A stretch of 40,669 bases of DNA from Dysgonamonadaceae bacterium (GCA_031275735.1 JAISOJ010000094.1:1-40669), one strand, 5' to 3'. Positions 24,531-36,165 are shown, numbered from the stretch's first letter. The notes: generated by a model from the sequence alone, not told the origin. Made by a program: numbers and translations.

Positions 24531-25070
24531 ATGTCTGAAATTGAAAAAAAATTTTATGTCCTCCGTGCCGTTAACGGCAAAGAGAACAAAGTAAAAGAAT
24601 ACCTCGAAGCGGAAATTAAAAATAATCATTTGGATGAATATATTTCTCAGGTGATTATCCCTACCGAAAAGGTTATTCAACAACGTAACGGAAAGCGTGT
24701 CGTGAGAGAAAAGGCTTACCTTCCGGGTTATATTATTATTGAAGCCGTTTTGGTAGGTGAAGTTGTACACTTCCTGAAAAATATTAATTATATCATTGGT
24801 TTTCTGGGCGGAAACCATCCGGTTCCTTTACGTTCTTCGGAGGTAAAGCGCATTCTCGGAACCGTTGACGCCTTGCAGGAGCAAGCGGAAGAATTTGATG
24901 TTCAATATTTAATCGGAGAAACCGTAAAGGTGACTTTCGGACCCTTCACCGGCTTCCACGGTGAAATAGAAGAAATCGATTCCGACAAAAAGAAACTCAA
25001 AGTGATGGTCAAGATCTTTGGTCGCAAGACCCCTCTCGAATTAGGATACATGCAAGTAGAAAAAGAATAA
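24531..25070 (+). CDS. nusG: Transcription termination/antitermination protein NusG
   Basis: NusG binds RNA polymerase and links it to Rho or the ribosome. The 179-residue protein has the NGN domain (about 5-115, starting FYVLRAVNGKENKVKEYLE, with EKAYLPGYIIIEA) and a C-terminal KOW domain (about 125-179, VKVTFGPFTGFHGEIEEI). An insertion-free length is normal for the order. It follows secE closely, and a hairpin separates it from rplK. Confidence 0.96.
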   Translation: MSEIEKKFYVLRAVNGKENKVKEYLEAEIKNNHLDEYISQVIIPTEKVIQQRNGKRVVREKAYLPGYIIIEAVLVGEVVHFLKNINYIIGFLGGNHPVPLRSSEVKRILGTVDALQEQAEEFDVQYLIGETVKVTFGPFTGFHGEIEEIDSDKKKLKVMVKIFGRKTPLELGYMQVEKE

Positions 25071-25105
25071 GAGGGAAAGGTTACGCTTTCCTCATGTATT
25101 TTTTG
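25071..25105 (+). terminator. Terminator-like hairpin between nusG and rplK
   Basis: GAGGGAAAG (25071-25079) pairs with CTTTCCTC (25086-25093), with one bulged G, directly after the nusG stop. A TATTTTTTG stretch follows. It may be a partial terminator, since the genes downstream show no own consensus promoter. Confidence 0.5.
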
Positions 25106-25139
25106 TTATCTGATTATTTACAAACTAAATTTTTTAACA

Positions 25140-25580
25140 ATGGCAAAAGAAATTGCTGGACAACTGAAATTACAGATTAAAGGAGGAGCTGCAAATCCTT
25201 CTCCCCCTGTAGGACCCGCTTTGGGTTCGAAGGGTATCAATATTATGGAGTTTTGCAAGCAATTTAATGCCAGAACCCAAGACAAGGCTGGTAAGGTATT
25301 GCCTGTAGTAATTACTTACTATGCCGACAAGTCGTTCGATTTTATCGTAAAAAATCCGCCTGTGGCCATCCAATTGTTGGAAGCCGCCAAACTGAAAAGC
25401 GGATCGGCAGAGCCTAATCGCAAAAAAGTGAGCGAAATCACCAGGGAACAGGTAAAAGCAATTGCTGAAGATAAAATGAACGACCTGAACTGTTTCACCG
25501 TCGAATCGGCCATGAAAATGGTTGCAGGAACGGCCAGAAGTATGGGTATAACTGTAAAAGGGGATTTTCCTGTAAAATAA
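25140..25580 (+). CDS. rplK: 50S ribosomal protein L11
   Basis: The 146-residue protein matches L11 over its full length. The N-terminal domain has [20 protein letters not shown] (about 13-32) and the conserved [11 protein letters not shown] (about 36-46). The C-terminal 23S-rRNA-binding domain (about 75-146) includes [11 protein letters not shown] and ends [13 protein letters not shown]11 forms the base of the stalk in the GTPase-associated centre. First gene of the rplKAJL set, 21 bases before rplA. Confidence 0.97.
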   Translation: MAKEIAGQLKLQIKGGAANPSPPVGPALGSKGINIMEFCKQFNARTQDKAGKVLPVVITYYADKSFDFIVKNPPVAIQLLEAAKLKSGSAEPNRKKVSEITREQVKAIAEDKMNDLNCFTVESAMKMVAGTARSMGITVKGDFPVK

Positions 25581-25600
25581 TTTAAACTTCAATAGAGAAT

Positions 25601-26299
25601 ATGAGTAAACTTACAAAAAATCAAAAGTTGGCTTTAAGCAAAGTTGAAGCAGGGAAAACATATACACTAAAAGAAGCGGCTGCTTTGGTAAAAGAAGTTA
25701 CAACTACCAAATTTGATGCTTCCGTGGACATTGACGTCCGTTTAGGTGTTGACCCCCGTAAAGCTAACCAAATGGTGAGAGGCGTCGTTTCGTTGCCTCA
25801 TGGAACAGGTAAGCAAGTGAGGGTTCTTGCGTTAGTTACTCCCGACCAGGAAGCTGCTGCCAAAGAAGCAGGAGCCGATTACGTAGGACTTGATGAGTAT
25901 ATCGACAAAATTAAAGGCGGATGGACCGATATCGACGTGATTATCACGCAGCCGGCTATCATGGGTAAAATCGGCGCTTTAGGTAGAGTATTAGGTCCCA
26001 GGGGCTTGATGCCGAATCCCAAAAGCGGTACGGTTACCAACGACGTGCCTACTGCCGTAAAAGAAGTAAAACAAGGTAAAATCGATTTCAAAGTCGATAA
26101 AGCCGGAATCGTTCACACTTCTATCGGTAAGGTATCTTTTGAACCGGAACAAATCCGGAACAACGCCAAAGAATTTGTCGCAACACTTATCAAATTAAAA
26201 CCTACTGCTGCTAAAGGTACGTATGTGAAGAGCATTTATCTTTCAAGCACAATGAGTCCGGGTCTGAAAATAGACCCCAAATCAGTAGATGAAATTTAA
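25601..26299 (+). CDS. rplA: 50S ribosomal protein L1
   Basis: A 232-residue L1 protein with the signature [18 protein letters not shown] (about 126-143) and the two-domain arrangement of the family: the domain I ends enclose domain II. L1 forms the mobile stalk near the E site and in other bacteria represses its own operon by binding the rplK leader. No such site could be proved here. It sits 12 bases before rplJ. Confidence 0.97.
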   Translation: MSKLTKNQKLALSKVEAGKTYTLKEAAALVKEVTTTKFDASVDIDVRLGVDPRKANQMVRGVVSLPHGTGKQVRVLALVTPDQEAAAKEAGADYVGLDEYIDKIKGGWTDIDVIITQPAIMGKIGALGRVLGPRGLMPNPKSGTVTNDVPTAVKEVKQGKIDFKVDKAGIVHTSIGKVSFEPEQIRNNAKEFVATLIKLKPTAAKGTYVKSIYLSSTMSPGLKIDPKSVDEI

Positions 26300-26311
26300 A
26301 AGGATGAAATT

Positions 26312-26836
26312 ATGAAAAAGGAAGATAAATTAGTTGTTATTGAACAATTAGCTACTATCATTGGTCAATATACGAACTTCTATTTAACCGACATCGCCAC
26401 ATTGAACGCGCGGGCGACAAGCAGTTTGAGAAGAGAGTGTTACAAAGAAGATATTAAATTAGTTGTCGTAAAAAACACCTTATTTAAGAAGGCCCTGGAA
26501 CAATCGGAAACTGATTTTTCCGCATTAGATCCTGCATTGAAAGGCAATACGGCGATTATGTTTTCGAACAATGCCAATAGCCCTGCCAAACTGATCAAAA
26601 CGTTTGCCAAAGGAACGGATATTCCTAAATTAAAAGCGGCTTACGTACAGGAAAGTTTCTATGTGGGAGCGGGAAACCTGGATCTACTTGTTTCTATCAA
26701 GAGTAAAAACGAACTTATCGCTGATGTGATCGCCTTGTTGCAATCGCCGGCTAAGAACGTTATTTCGGCTCTTTCATCGGGTGGACAAATCATCCACGGA
26801 GTGTTAAAAACTCTTTCGGAAAGGGTAAACGAATAA
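26312..26836 (+). CDS. rplJ: 50S ribosomal protein L10
   Basis: The 174-residue protein has the L10 N-terminal globular domain: FYLTDIATLNARATSSLRREC near 28-48, VVVKNTLFKKAL near 54-65 and a GNTAIMFS strand near 85-92. A C-terminal helix follows that carries the L7/L12 dimers. With only 12 bases to rplA, a separate L10-binding leader is unlikely in front of the gene. The following 135-base gap to rplL is unusually long and filled with repeats. Confidence 0.95.
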   Translation: MKKEDKLVVIEQLATIIGQYTNFYLTDIATLNARATSSLRRECYKEDIKLVVVKNTLFKKALEQSETDFSALDPALKGNTAIMFSNNANSPAKLIKTFAKGTDIPKLKAAYVQESFYVGAGNLDLLVSIKSKNELIADVIALLQSPAKNVISALSSGGQIIHGVLKTLSERVNE

Positions 26837-26840
26837 ATTA

Positions 26841-26932
26841 AGTAAACGAGTTACAAGTAAACAAGTGAACGAGTTACAAGTAAACGAGAGGATAAATTCT
26901 TGTTTACTCGTTTACTAAAAACTTGTTTACTA
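26841..26932 (+). repeat. GTAAACGAG-type direct and inverted repeats between rplJ and rplL
   Basis: A 22-base unit beginning AGTAAACGAGTTACAAG occurs at 26841-26862 and again at 26864-26885 with one mismatch. Reverse-complement words follow: CTTGTTTACTCGTTTACT at 26899-26916 and CTTGTTTACTA at 26922-26932. The TAAACGAG and CTCGTTTA words can pair as a hairpin. The same words occur at 15905-15939. Confidence 0.7.
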
Positions 26933-26971
26933 AAAAAAAATTAATTATCAAACAAATTAAATTATACAAAA

Positions 26972-27346
26972 ATGGCAGATTTAAAAGCTTTTGCTGAACA
27001 ATTAGTAAACTTAACAGTAAAGGAAGTAAACGAACTTGCTGAAATTCTTAAATCAGAATATGGTATTGAACCCGCAGCTACAGCCGTAGCCGTAGCTGCC
27101 GGTCCGGTTGCCGCCGCTGAAGAAAATGAAGAAAAAACATCTTTCGACGTAGTATTGAAAGGCGTAGGCGCTAACAAATTAGCTATCGTTAAATTAGTGA
27201 AAGAATTAACGGGTCTTGGGCTGAAAGAAGCCAAAGAAATCGTTGATAGCGCTCCTGCTCCCATCAAAGAAGGCGTTTCTAAAGATGAAGCTGAAGCATT
27301 GAAGAAATCGTTGGAAGAAGCCGGAGCAGAAGTTGAACTTAAATAA
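26972..27346 (+). CDS. rplL: 50S ribosomal protein L7/L12
   Basis: A 124-residue stalk protein. The N-terminal dimerisation helices ([20 protein letters not shown]) are followed by an Ala/Val/Pro-rich hinge (about 34-52) and the C-terminal factor-binding domain with [20 protein letters not shown] (about 60-79), [14 protein letters not shown] (about 84-97) and the final [10 protein letters not shown]. Strong codon bias. A 12-bp hairpin lies between this gene and rpoB. Confidence 0.97.
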   Translation: MADLKAFAEQLVNLTVKEVNELAEILKSEYGIEPAATAVAVAAGPVAAAEENEEKTSFDVVLKGVGANKLAIVKLVKELTGLGLKEAKEIVDSAPAPIKEGVSKDEAEALKKSLEEAGAEVELK

Positions 27347-27368
27347 CTGTTCCTGTCACCAAACTTTC

Positions 27369-27407
27369 GGTTAAGAACCTCCAATGGAAGGTTCTTAACC
27401 TTTTTGT
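27369..27407 (+). terminator. Hairpin with T tract between rplL and rpoB (probable attenuator)
   Basis: A perfect 12-bp stem, GGTTAAGAACCT (27369-27380) with AGGTTCTTAACC (27389-27400), is followed at once by TTTTTGTG. Since rpoB starts only 38 bases later without its own consensus promoter, partial termination fits best, as known for the E. coli rplL-rpoB gap. Confidence 0.75.
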
Positions 27408-27444
27408 GTTATCTTAATATTCAGTTCCAAATTCCCTGCATTAA

Positions 27445-30400
27445 ATGTCTTTAACAATAAGCAATAATCAAAGAATAAACTTTGCTTCGATTAAAAATCC
27501 TTACGAATATCCGGATTTCCTCGAAGTACAATTGAAGTCTTTTCAAGACTTTCTCCAATTAGATACACCACCTGAAAAAAGAAAAAACGAAGGTTTGTTC
27601 AAAGTATTTGCCGAAAATTTCCCTATCGCAGATACGCGCAACAATTTCGTCCTCGAATTTCTGGATTATTACATCGACCCGCCCCGGTACGCTATCGAAG
27701 AATGTATTGAACGCGGTTTGACTTATAGCGTCCCGCTTAAAGCCAAATTAAAACTGTATTGTACCGATCCCGATCACGAAGATTTCGATACGGTTATTCA
27801 AGACGTTTACCTGGGACCGATTCCTTATATGACGGAAAGAGGAACCTTCGTAATCAACGGAGCCGAACGCGTCGTCGTTTCCCAGTTGCATCGTTCGCCC
27901 GGCGTATTTTTCGGACAAAGTATCCATTCCAACGGAACTAAATTGTATTCGGCGCGAATCATCCCTTTCAGAGGAAGTTGGATCGAATTTGCTACCGACA
28001 TAAACAATGTCATGTATGCTTATATCGACCGGAAAAAGAAACTGCCGGTTACGACGCTTTTACGGGCTATCGGTTTCGAAAGCGACAAAGATATATTGGA
28101 AATATTCAACCTCGCCGAAGAACTCAAAGTTAACAAAACCAACCTCGGCAAAGCGATTGGCCGCAAGTTGGCTGCAAGGGTATTGAGAACCTGGGTGGAA
28201 GATTTCGTAGATGAAGATACGGGCGAAGTAGTTTCCATCGAACGGAACGAAGTACTAATCGATCGCGAAGTAGTGTTGGAACCTAATCATGTAGATGAAA
28301 TACTTGGCTCAGGCGTTCAAACCATTTTGCTGCACCGCGAAGATCAGAATCTTTCCGATTATGCTATCATTTACAATACCTTGCAAAAAGATCCGAGCAA
28401 TTCTGAACGCGATGCAGTGGTATATATCTATCGCCAACTACGAAATGCCGACCCTGCTGACGACGCCAGTGCACGGGAAGTTATTCAAAACTTGTTTTTC
28501 TCCGAAAAACGATACGACTTAGGCGAGGTAGGACGTTACCGCATCAACAAAAAACTGAATCTTACCACCAGCATTGAAGTTAAGGTTTTGACTAAAGAAG
28601 ATATTATTGAAATTATTAAATACCTGATTGAACTTATCAACTCCAAAGCCAATGTGGACGACATCGACCATTTAAGCAACCGTCGGGTACGTACCGTTGG
28701 CGAACAATTATACAACCAGTTCGGAATTGGTTTGGCGCGTATGGCGCGTACCATTCGCGAACGTATGAATGTACGCGATAATGAAGTGTTTACTCCGATA
28801 GACCTGATCAACGCGAAGACCATTTCTTCCGTAGTCAATTCGTTTTTCGGAACCAACGCCTTGTCGCAATTCATGGACCAAACCAATCCATTGGCCGAAA
28901 TCACGCACAAACGCCGTATGTCGGCTTTAGGGCCGGGAGGTTTGTCGCGCGAACGGGCCGGATTTGAGGTGCGCGACGTACACTATACCCACTATGGCCG
29001 TTTGTGTCCGATCGAAACGCCGGAAGGTCCGAATATCGGTTTGATTTCTTCCCTTTGCGTATATGCAAAAATCAATGAATTGGGATTCATCGAAACCCCT
29101 TACCGAAAAGTAGCCGCCAAGCAAGTGGATTTGACGCTCGACGGTATTGTTTACCTGACGGCCGAAGAAGAAGAAGGGAAAATCATCGCTCAGGGAAATG
29201 CACCCTTGAACAACGACGGCACGTTCATCCGCAATCGCGTCAAATCGCGTCAAGACGCCGATTATCCGGTCGTTCCACCGGAAGATGTTGAGTTGATGGA
29301 CGTTTCTCCTACGCAGATAGCCTCTATCGCCGCTTCGCTGATTCCGTTTTTGGAGCACGACGACGCCAACCGCGCCTTGATGGGTTCGAATATGATGCGT
29401 CAGGCTGTTCCCCTATTGCGTCCCGAAGCTCCGATTGTAGGAACCGGATTGGAAGGACAATTAATCAAAGATTCGCGTACGCAGATCACAGCGGAAGGCG
29501 ATGGAACAGTAGTGTATGTGGATGCTACTCAAATTGATATCGAATACGACAAGACCGATGATGAAAAATTCGTCAGTTTCGATCCGGAGATAAAAAGCTA
29601 TTATATTCCAAAATTCAGGAAAACCAACCAGAATACAACCATTGATTTGCGACCGATTATCAACAAAGGCGATCGCGTAACAAAAGACCAGATATTGACC
29701 GAAGGCTATTCGACCGAAAACGGCGAGCTGGCGTTAGGGAAAAACCTGAAAGTGGCTTTCATGCCTTGGAAAGGATACAACTTCGAAGATGCTATCGTAA
29801 TCAGCGAACGGGTGGTGCGCGAAGATATTTTTACCTCGGTCCACGTCGATGAATATGTGCTGGAAGTCCGCGAAACTAAACGGGGTGTGGAAGAACTCAC
29901 TTCGGACATCCCGAACGTAAGCGAAGACGCTACCAAAGATTTGGACGAACATGGTATTATCCGCTTAGGCGCCCGTATCGAACCCGGCGATATATTGATC
30001 GGCAAAATTACCCCGAAAGGCGAATCCGACCCGTCGCCCGAAGAAAAATTGCTTCGCGCCATTTTCGGCGAAAAAGCAGGCGATGTCAAAGATGCTTCCT
30101 TAAAAGCTTCTCCCTCATTGCACGGAGTGGTTATCGGACGTAACCTGTTCTCCAAGGCGGCTAAAAAGAGAAAAACAAGGTTGAGCGACAAGGCCCGTCT
30201 CCCCCAGTTGGACGACGAATATGAAAACAAAATGAATGTCCTGAAAGAAATTTTAGTAGACAAATTACTTGTACTTACCGAAGGAAAAACATCGCAGGGA
30301 GTAAAAGACTTCATGAATGTAGATCTTATCTCCAAAGGCGCTAAATTTACCAAAGAAGAACTCAACAAAATCGATTATACAACGGTTCAGGTAAGTAAAT

Positions 30401-31260
30401 GGACGATCGATGCTGCTAAAAACGAATTAATTCGCAATGTAATTGTCAATTATCTAAAAAAATATAAGGAACTGGATGCGGAATTGAAACGTCAAAAATT
30501 CGATTATACCATTGGAGATGAACTACCTGCCGGTATTGTTCAAATGGCGAAAGTGTATATCGCTAAGAAACGAAAATTACAAGTCGGCGATAAAATGGCC
30601 GGACGTCATGGAAACAAGGGTATCGTATCGCGGATTGTCCGCGATGAAGACATGCCTTTCCTGGAAGACGGAACACCTGTCGATATCGTACTGAATCCTT
30701 TGGGCGTGCCTTCGCGTATGAACTTGGGACAGATTTTCGAAACGGTTTTGGGATGGGCAGGAAAAAATTTAGGCATGAAATTTGCTACCCCTATTTTCGA
30801 CGGAGCTTCCTTAGCCGATTTGAACAAATGGACGGACAAAGCAGGACTTCCCCGTTCGGGAAAAACCTATCTTTACGACGGAGGTACGGGCGAACGTTTT
30901 GATCAGACTGCTACAGTGGGAATTATCTACATGTTGAAATTAGGTCATATGGTAGACGACAAGATGCACGCACGCTCCATTGGTCCGTATTCGTTAATTA
31001 CCCAACAACCCTTAGGCGGTAAAGCCCAATTCGGAGGTCAACGTTTCGGAGAAATGGAGGTATGGGCGCTGGAAGCTTTCGGAGCCTCTTTCATCCTCCA
31101 GGAAATATTGACCATCAAGTCGGACGACGTGATTGGACGAGCCAAAGCTTACGAAGCAATTGTAAAAGGCGATCCGATGCCAACTCCAGGTATTCCCGAA
31201 TCATTAAATGTACTCTTACACGAAATGAAAGGCTTGGGTTTGAATATCACTTTAGAATAA
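27445..31260 (+). CDS. rpoB: DNA-directed RNA polymerase subunit beta
   Basis: The 1271-residue beta subunit forms half of the RNA polymerase catalytic cleft and the rifampicin pocket. Conserved blocks are [15 protein letters not shown] (about 141-155), the rifampicin region [20 protein letters not shown] (about 473-492), [14 protein letters not shown] (about 525-538), [10 protein letters not shown] (about 1052-1061) and the C-terminal [18 protein letters not shown] (about 1197-1214). The positions equivalent to E. coli Q513, D516, H526, R529 and S531 carry the usual residues, so no classical rifampicin-resistance change is visible. It lies between rplL and rpoC as in almost all bacteria. Confidence 0.98.
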   Translation: MSLTISNNQRINFASIKNPYEYPDFLEVQLKSFQDFLQLDTPPEKRKNEGLFKVFAENFPIADTRNNFVLEFLDYYIDPPRYAIEECIERGLTYSVPLKAKLKLYCTDPDHEDFDTVIQDVYLGPIPYMTERGTFVINGAERVVVSQLHRSPGVFFGQSIHSNGTKLYSARIIPFRGSWIEFATDINNVMYAYIDRKKKLPVTTLLRAIGFESDKDILEIFNLAEELKVNKTNLGKAIGRKLAARVLRTWVEDFVDEDTGEVVSIERNEVLIDREVVLEPNHVDEILGSGVQTILLHREDQNLSDYAIIYNTLQKDPSNSERDAVVYIYRQLRNADPADDASAREVIQNLFFSEKRYDLGEVGRYRINKKLNLTTSIEVKVLTKEDIIEIIKYLIELINSKANVDDIDHLSNRRVRTVGEQLYNQFGIGLARMARTIRERMNVRDNEVFTPIDLINAKTISSVVNSFFGTNALSQFMDQTNPLAEITHKRRMSALGPGGLSRERAGFEVRDVHYTHYGRLCPIETPEGPNIGLISSLCVYAKINELGFIETPYRKVAAKQVDLTLDGIVYLTAEEEEGKIIAQGNAPLNNDGTFIRNRVKSRQDADYPVVPPEDVELMDVSPTQIASIAASLIPFLEHDDANRALMGSNMMRQAVPLLRPEAPIVGTGLEGQLIKDSRTQITAEGDGTVVYVDATQIDIEYDKTDDEKFVSFDPEIKSYYIPKFRKTNQNTTIDLRPIINKGDRVTKDQILTEGYSTENGELALGKNLKVAFMPWKGYNFEDAIVISERVVREDIFTSVHVDEYVLEVRETKRGVEELTSDIPNVSEDATKDLDEHGIIRLGARIEPGDILIGKITPKGESDPSPEEKLLRAIFGEKAGDVKDASLKASPSLHGVVIGRNLFSKAAKKRKTRLSDKARLPQLDDEYENKMNVLKEILVDKLLVLTEGKTSQGVKDFMNVDLISKGAKFTKEELNKIDYTTVQVSKWTIDAAKNELIRNVIVNYLKKYKELDAELKRQKFDYTIGDELPAGIVQMAKVYIAKKRKLQVGDKMAGRHGNKGIVSRIVRDEDMPFLEDGTPVDIVLNPLGVPSRMNLGQIFETVLGWAGKNLGMKFATPIFDGASLADLNKWTDKAGLPRSGKTYLYDGGTGERFDQTATVGIIYMLKLGHMVDDKMHARSIGPYSLITQQPLGGKAQFGGQRFGEMEVWALEAFGASFILQEILTIKSDDVIGRAKAYEAIVKGDPMPTPGIPESLNVLLHEMKGLGLNITLE

Positions 31261-31262
31261 AA

Positions 31263-31353
31263 ATAAAAACTAAAAACTGAAAACTGAAAATTGGCGGATT
31301 CTTATATTATTGCACTTCGCGTATTTTAGTTCTTAGTTTTTGGTTCTTAACTC
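31263..31353 (+). repeat. ACTAAAA-type inverted repeat between rpoB and rpoC
   Basis: The left arm, three to four units of ACTAAAA/ACTGAAA (31264-31290), can pair imperfectly with the right arm TTTTAGTTCTTAGTTTTTGG (31324-31343) and on to about 31352. It fills nearly the whole 101-base gap. A long hairpin inside the rpoBC pair is unusual. Confidence 0.65.
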
Positions 31354-31361
31354 AAAAAAAT

Positions 31362-34300
31362 ATGGCTTTTAGAAAAGAAACGAAGGCGAAAAGCAATTTT
31401 TCCAAAATATCCATTGGTTTAGCTTCCCCCGATGAAATACTGTCTCAATCCAGCGGGGAAGTGTTGAAACCCGAGACAATCAACTATCGTACTTACAAAC
31501 CGGAAAGAGACGGTTTGTTTTGCGAACGTATTTTCGGACCGGTAAAAGATTACGAATGTCATTGTGGTAAATACAAGCGTATCCGTTATAAAGGAATCGT
31601 TTGCGACCGTTGCGGCGTGGAAGTAACCGAAAAGAAAGTGCGCCGCGAACGGATGGGACATATCCATTTGGTGGTTCCGGTAGCCCATATCTGGTATTTC
31701 CGTTCATTACCCAACAAAATCGGTTACTTGCTGGGACTGCCTACCAAAAAATTGGATTCGGTGATCTATTACGAACGCTACGTAGTGGTTCAGCCGGGTA
31801 TTGTTTCGGATATTGCTACTTACGACTTACTCTCTGAAGAAGAGTACTTGGACATCATCGACAATCTTCCGAAAGAAAACCAGTTGCTGGAAGATACCGA
31901 TCCGAATAAATTCATCGCCAAAATGGGAGCAGAAGCGATTTACGATTTACTTTCCCGTTTGGATCTGGACAAATTATCGTATGAATTGCGGGATAAAGCC
32001 GGAAAAGATGCTTCCCAACAGCGGAAAAACGAAGCGTTGAAACGTTTGCAGGTCGTAGAATCGTTCCGTATATCGAAAGGAAAAAACCGCCCCGAATGGA
32101 TGGTCGTCAAAATTGTTCCTGTAATTCCTCCCGAATTACGGCCGTTAGTTCCTTTGGACGGCGGACGTTTTGCCACCTCCGACCTGAACGATTTATACCG
32201 CAGGGTGATTATCCGCAACAACCGTCTGAAACGCTTGATCGATATCAAAGCGCCGGAAGTGATTTTGCGGAATGAAAAGCGGATGCTTCAGGAATCAGTG
32301 GACTCCTTGTTTGACAACTCGCGCAAATCAAGCGCAGTAAAAACCGACGCAAACCGCCCATTGAAATCCTTGTCCGATAGTTTGAAAGGAAAACAGGGAC
32401 GTTTCCGTCAAAACTTGCTGGGTAAACGCGTCGATTATTCCGCCCGTTCGGTAATCGTTGTTGGACCCGAATTAAAAATGCATGAATGTGGTATTCCCAA
32501 AAATATGGCAGCCGAACTTTACAAACCGTTTATCATCCGTAAATTAATTGATCGCGGAATCGTAAAAACGGTTAAATCGGCTAAAAAAATAGTAGACAGA
32601 AAGGAGCCGGTTGTTTGGGACATTCTGGAACATGTCATGAAGGGGCATCCCGTTCTTCTGAACCGTGCACCGACTTTGCACCGTTTGGGTATCCAGGCAT
32701 TCCAGCCCAAATTGATTGAAGGTAAAGCCATTCAGTTGCATCCGCTTTCCTGTACGGCTTTTAATGCCGACTTCGACGGCGACCAGATGGCTGTACATCT
32801 TCCTTTAGGAAATGAAGCGATTCTGGAAGCCCAAATGTTGATGCTGGCTTCTCATAACATCCTGAATCCCGCCAACGGAGCGCCGATTACGGTACCTTCG
32901 CAAGATATGGTCTTGGGCTTGTTTTACATCACCCGTCTTCGCAAGGGAGCCAAAGGTGAAGGTTTGACTTTCTACGGACCGGAAGAAACTGTTATTGCAT
33001 TTAATGAAGGGAAAGTGGATATCCATGCTCCCATACGAATTTATGTGAACGATGTGGACGAAGAGGGTAATATTGTTCGCGTGATGTGCGAAACATCGGT
33101 TGGCCGCGTGATGGTCAACGAATTTGTACCGAAGGAAGTCGGTTTTATTAACGAAGAATTGTCCAAAAAATCACTGCGGGATATCATCGGAAAAGTCATC
33201 AAAACTTGCGGAGTAGCCCGTACAGCACAATTCCTCGACGATATCAAAGATTTAGGTTATACTATGGCATTCAAGGGTGGTTTATCGTTCAATTTGGACG
33301 ATATTATTATCCCGAAAGAAAAAGAAGAATTGGTTGCCAAAGGATATGAAGATGTGGAAGAAATTCTTTCTACTTACAATATGGGTTTCATTACCTATAA
33401 CGAACGTTACAACAAGATTATCGATATTTGGACAAACGTTAACAACAATTTGTCCAAAATCCTTATCAAGCAATTGCGCGAAGACGATCAGGGTTTTAAT
33501 TCGGTGTGCATGATGTTGGAGTCGGGCGCCCGTGGATCGAACGCTCAGATCAGCCAGTTGTCGGGTATGCGCGGTTTGATGGCGAAACCTCAGAAAAGCG
33601 GGGCGGAAGGCGGTCAAATCATCGAGAACCCGATTCTTTCAAACTTTAAGGAAGGCTTGTCGGTGCTGGAATATTTTATTTCTACGCACGGAGCGCGTAA
33701 AGGGTTAGCCGATACCGCTTTAAAAACAGCTGATGCCGGTTATTTGACTCGTCGTTTGGTGGACGTATCGCACGATGTGATCATCAATGAAATTGACTGC
33801 GGCACTCTGCGCGGATTAGTGGCCACCGAATTGAAAAACAACGAAGACGTTATTGCTTCTCTGTACGAACGCATTTTGGGGCGTACTTCCGTTCACGATA
33901 TTCAACACCCAACAAGCGGCGAACTGCTGGTAAGCGCCGGCGACGAAATAACGGAAGATATTGCCGAAAAAATACAAAATTCTCCGATCGAACGGGTAGA
34001 AATCCGATCGGTATTGACTTGCGAATCCAAGAAAGGCGTTTGCGCCAAATGTTACGGACGCAATTTGGCCACCGGACGGATGGTGCAGAAAGGAGAAGCG
34101 GTGGGTGTAATTGCTGCTCAATCTATCGGCGAACCGGGTACGCAGTTAACATTACGTACTTTTCACGTGGGTGGTATCGCTTCGAATATTGCTACGGAAA
34201 GCAAATTGATTTCCAAATACGACGGTACATTGGAAATTGATGAATTGCGTACGGTGGATGCAGTGGATGAATTGGGTGAAAAATACCGAATTGTTATCAG

Positions 34301-35651
34301 CAGGCTTTCCGAATTACGTATCATCGATCCGCATACGGGAATCGTATTGTCCAACCATAATGTGCCGTATGCTTCCAAGCTCTATTTTAACAGTGGCGAC
34401 GCCATCAAGAAAGGCGATATGATTATCGAATGGGACCCGTTTAACGCCGTAATTGTATCGGAATTTTCGGGAAAGATTTATTTCGAAAACTTGATTGAAA
34501 ACCTGACATTTAAAATAGAGTACGACGAAGTTTCCGGTTTGAAAGAAAAAATTATCATCGAATCGCGCGATAGAACCCGTATTCCTGCGGCGCAAATTGT
34601 TGACGAAAAAGGCGAAGTCCTAAAAACATATAACTTGCCTTTGGGCGCTCACGTAATCAGAGAGGAAGGCGATACAATTAAGTTGGGCGATGTATTTGTC
34701 AAAATTCCGCGTGCAGTCGGCAAGACGGGCGATATTACGGGAGGTCTTCCGCGTGTAACCGAATTGTTTGAAGCCCGCAACCCGTCGAATCCGGCGGTAG
34801 TATCGGAAATCGACGGTGAAATTTCGTTCGGAAAAATCAAGCGAGGTAACCGTGAAGTGATTGTAACTTCCAAATCGGGTGAATATAAAACTTACTTAGT
34901 GCCCTTGTCTAAACAAATCTTGGTTCAGGAAAACGACTATGTACGCGCCGGAACACCGCTTTCCGACGGAGCTATTACGCCTTCCGACATCTTGGCGATC
35001 AATGGACCGACGGCTGTTCAGGAATACATCGTGAATGAAGTACAGGACGTATATCGTTTACAAGGGGTAAAAATCAACGATAAGCATTTTGAAGTAATTG
35101 TTCGCCAAATGATGCGTAAAGTGGAAATTGTGGAATCGGGCGATACTCGTTACTTGGAACAACAATTGGTTGACAAACAAGAGGTAATGGAAGAAAATGA
35201 TCGTATCTGGGGCAAAAAAGTAGTTCTTGATCCCGGCGATTCACCCAACTTGAAAGCCGGTCAGATTGTTACTGCTCGAAAACTCCGTGATGAAAATTCA
35301 GCGCTGAAACGTCGCGATTTGAAATTGGTAGAAGTACGGGACGCTGTTCCTGCTACAGCTAATCAGGTGCTCCAAGGAATTACGAGGGCGGCTCTTCAAA
35401 CGATCAGCTTCATGTCGGCGGCTTCTTTCCAAGAAACTACTAAGGTATTGAACGAAGCGGCTATCAACGGGAAAGTCGATCGTTTGGAAGGAATGAAGGA
35501 AAATGTAATATGCGGTCACTTAATTCCGGCCGGTACGGGACAAAAAGAATTTGATAAAATTATCGTAGGGAGCAAAGAAGATTTTGATAAAATTAATAGT
35601 GTTCCTTCTCGTTCCAGAACGTTAGATAGAATGGCTATCAAAAACAATTGA
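31362..35651 (+). CDS. rpoC: DNA-directed RNA polymerase subunit beta'
   Basis: The 1429-residue beta' subunit holds the catalytic magnesium in NADFDGDQM (about 468-476). The N-terminal zinc ribbon has [20 protein letters not shown] (about 67-86), and the second zinc site has [11 protein letters not shown] (about 888-898). [14 protein letters not shown] (about 354-367), the bridge/trigger region with [19 protein letters not shown] (about 727-745) and the C-terminal [10 protein letters not shown] are all present. Length is normal for Bacteroidota. It ends the operon and is followed by a good terminator. Confidence 0.98.
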   Translation: MAFRKETKAKSNFSKISIGLASPDEILSQSSGEVLKPETINYRTYKPERDGLFCERIFGPVKDYECHCGKYKRIRYKGIVCDRCGVEVTEKKVRRERMGHIHLVVPVAHIWYFRSLPNKIGYLLGLPTKKLDSVIYYERYVVVQPGIVSDIATYDLLSEEEYLDIIDNLPKENQLLEDTDPNKFIAKMGAEAIYDLLSRLDLDKLSYELRDKAGKDASQQRKNEALKRLQVVESFRISKGKNRPEWMVVKIVPVIPPELRPLVPLDGGRFATSDLNDLYRRVIIRNNRLKRLIDIKAPEVILRNEKRMLQESVDSLFDNSRKSSAVKTDANRPLKSLSDSLKGKQGRFRQNLLGKRVDYSARSVIVVGPELKMHECGIPKNMAAELYKPFIIRKLIDRGIVKTVKSAKKIVDRKEPVVWDILEHVMKGHPVLLNRAPTLHRLGIQAFQPKLIEGKAIQLHPLSCTAFNADFDGDQMAVHLPLGNEAILEAQMLMLASHNILNPANGAPITVPSQDMVLGLFYITRLRKGAKGEGLTFYGPEETVIAFNEGKVDIHAPIRIYVNDVDEEGNIVRVMCETSVGRVMVNEFVPKEVGFINEELSKKSLRDIIGKVIKTCGVARTAQFLDDIKDLGYTMAFKGGLSFNLDDIIIPKEKEELVAKGYEDVEEILSTYNMGFITYNERYNKIIDIWTNVNNNLSKILIKQLREDDQGFNSVCMMLESGARGSNAQISQLSGMRGLMAKPQKSGAEGGQIIENPILSNFKEGLSVLEYFISTHGARKGLADTALKTADAGYLTRRLVDVSHDVIINEIDCGTLRGLVATELKNNEDVIASLYERILGRTSVHDIQHPTSGELLVSAGDEITEDIAEKIQNSPIERVEIRSVLTCESKKGVCAKCYGRNLATGRMVQKGEAVGVIAAQSIGEPGTQLTLRTFHVGGIASNIATESKLISKYDGTLEIDELRTVDAVDELGEKYRIVISRLSELRIIDPHTGIVLSNHNVPYASKLYFNSGDAIKKGDMIIEWDPFNAVIVSEFSGKIYFENLIENLTFKIEYDEVSGLKEKIIIESRDRTRIPAAQIVDEKGEVLKTYNLPLGAHVIREEGDTIKLGDVFVKIPRAVGKTGDITGGLPRVTELFEARNPSNPAVVSEIDGEISFGKIKRGNREVIVTSKSGEYKTYLVPLSKQILVQENDYVRAGTPLSDGAITPSDILAINGPTAVQEYIVNEVQDVYRLQGVKINDKHFEVIVRQMMRKVEIVESGDTRYLEQQLVDKQEVMEENDRIWGKKVVLDPGDSPNLKAGQIVTARKLRDENSALKRRDLKLVEVRDAVPATANQVLQGITRAALQTISFMSAASFQETTKVLNEAAINGKVDRLEGMKENVICGHLIPAGTGQKEFDKIIVGSKEDFDKINSVPSRSRTLDRMAIKNN

Positions 35652-35686
35652 TTCCGTCTTAAAATACAATTTTTCAACAAATTTGC

Positions 35687-35731
35687 AAAAGCCTGGTATT
35701 CAGCTCAAAAAGCGAATATTAGGCTTTTTTG
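35687..35731 (+). terminator. Terminator of the rpo operon
   Basis: A 15-bp stem (35687-35701 with 35714-35728, two G-T pairs) around a 12-base loop, the right arm ending in a run of six T. It starts 36 bases after the rpoC stop. Confidence 0.85.
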
Positions 35732-35779
35732 AGTACAATTTAATGTCCCAAATTGCTCCGAATGAAAGATCGACAGGGA

Positions 35780-36106
35780 TTAAGATAGAGCCTTATTTTG
35801 GCGCCTCCTCCTCCGCCAGGCGATACAGAAGCCGTATCCGATTCCGGTGATCACCACGACCTCCCAGCCGTCATTCACCGGCAGTACCCGGGTGGCCTGG
35901 CCGCCGTCGTTCGGATTTTCGGTGCCTCCGGCGCGGAACAGGCCGCTCCGGTTGCTGTCGTTCCCGTCTTCTTCTCCGTTTTCCGAGTTCGACTGGTTGC
36001 TGTAAATACCCTGGGCAAGTGCGGATGCATCGCCCCCCAGCGGTTGAATGCCTGCCGTCAGCAGCGCCGTCAGCAAAATGCGATAAATAAAGTGTTTCAT
36101 TTTCAT
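35780..36106 (-). CDS. Small exported protein with C-terminal hydrophobic segment and Arg-rich tail
   Basis: A 108-residue protein on the minus strand (a second ATG at 36100 is possible). It has an N-terminal signal peptide (about 1-32, ending SALAQ) and a Ser/Asn/Glu/Gly/Asp-rich linker (about 33-72, with GGTENPNDGGQ). Then come LPVNDG (about 74-79), a hydrophobic segment VVVITGIGYGFCIAW (about 82-96) and RRRRR (97-101). This order (short motif, hydrophobic helix, basic tail) is like known C-terminal sorting signals, though I cannot assign it to a named class. It is GC-rich, like the end of the T9SS cargo gene directly upstream in transcription, and is probably cotranscribed with it. Function unknown. 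Confidence 0.7.
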   Translation of the reverse strand: MKMKHFIYRILLTALLTAGIQPLGGDASALAQGIYSNQSNSENGEEDGNDSNRSGLFRAGGTENPNDGGQATRVLPVNDGWEVVVITGIGYGFCIAWRRRRRQNKALS

Positions 36107-36123
36107 TGTGTGTATTTTTTAGG

Positions 36124-36141
36124 TTCACGCCCCGGCGTGAA
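36124..36141. repeat. GC-rich palindrome in the leader of the small exported protein
   Basis: TTCACGCC (36124-36131) and GGCGTGAA (36134-36141) form a perfect 8-bp inverted repeat with a 2-base centre, 18 bases upstream of ATG 36106. It could be an operator or an RNA hairpin. Confidence 0.5.
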
Positions 36142-36165
36142 ATGATTAATGATTAATTTTTAATT

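Noticed and set aside
26841-26932. CRISPR-like interpretation of the tandem repeats
   Set aside because: Repeats are adjacent and degenerate with a 1-base gap instead of unique 30-40 base spacers, and no cas genes are present.
28860-28925. Possible rifampicin-resistance change in rpoB
   Set aside because: All classical resistance positions in [20 protein letters not shown] and the following SALGPGG carry the normal residues.
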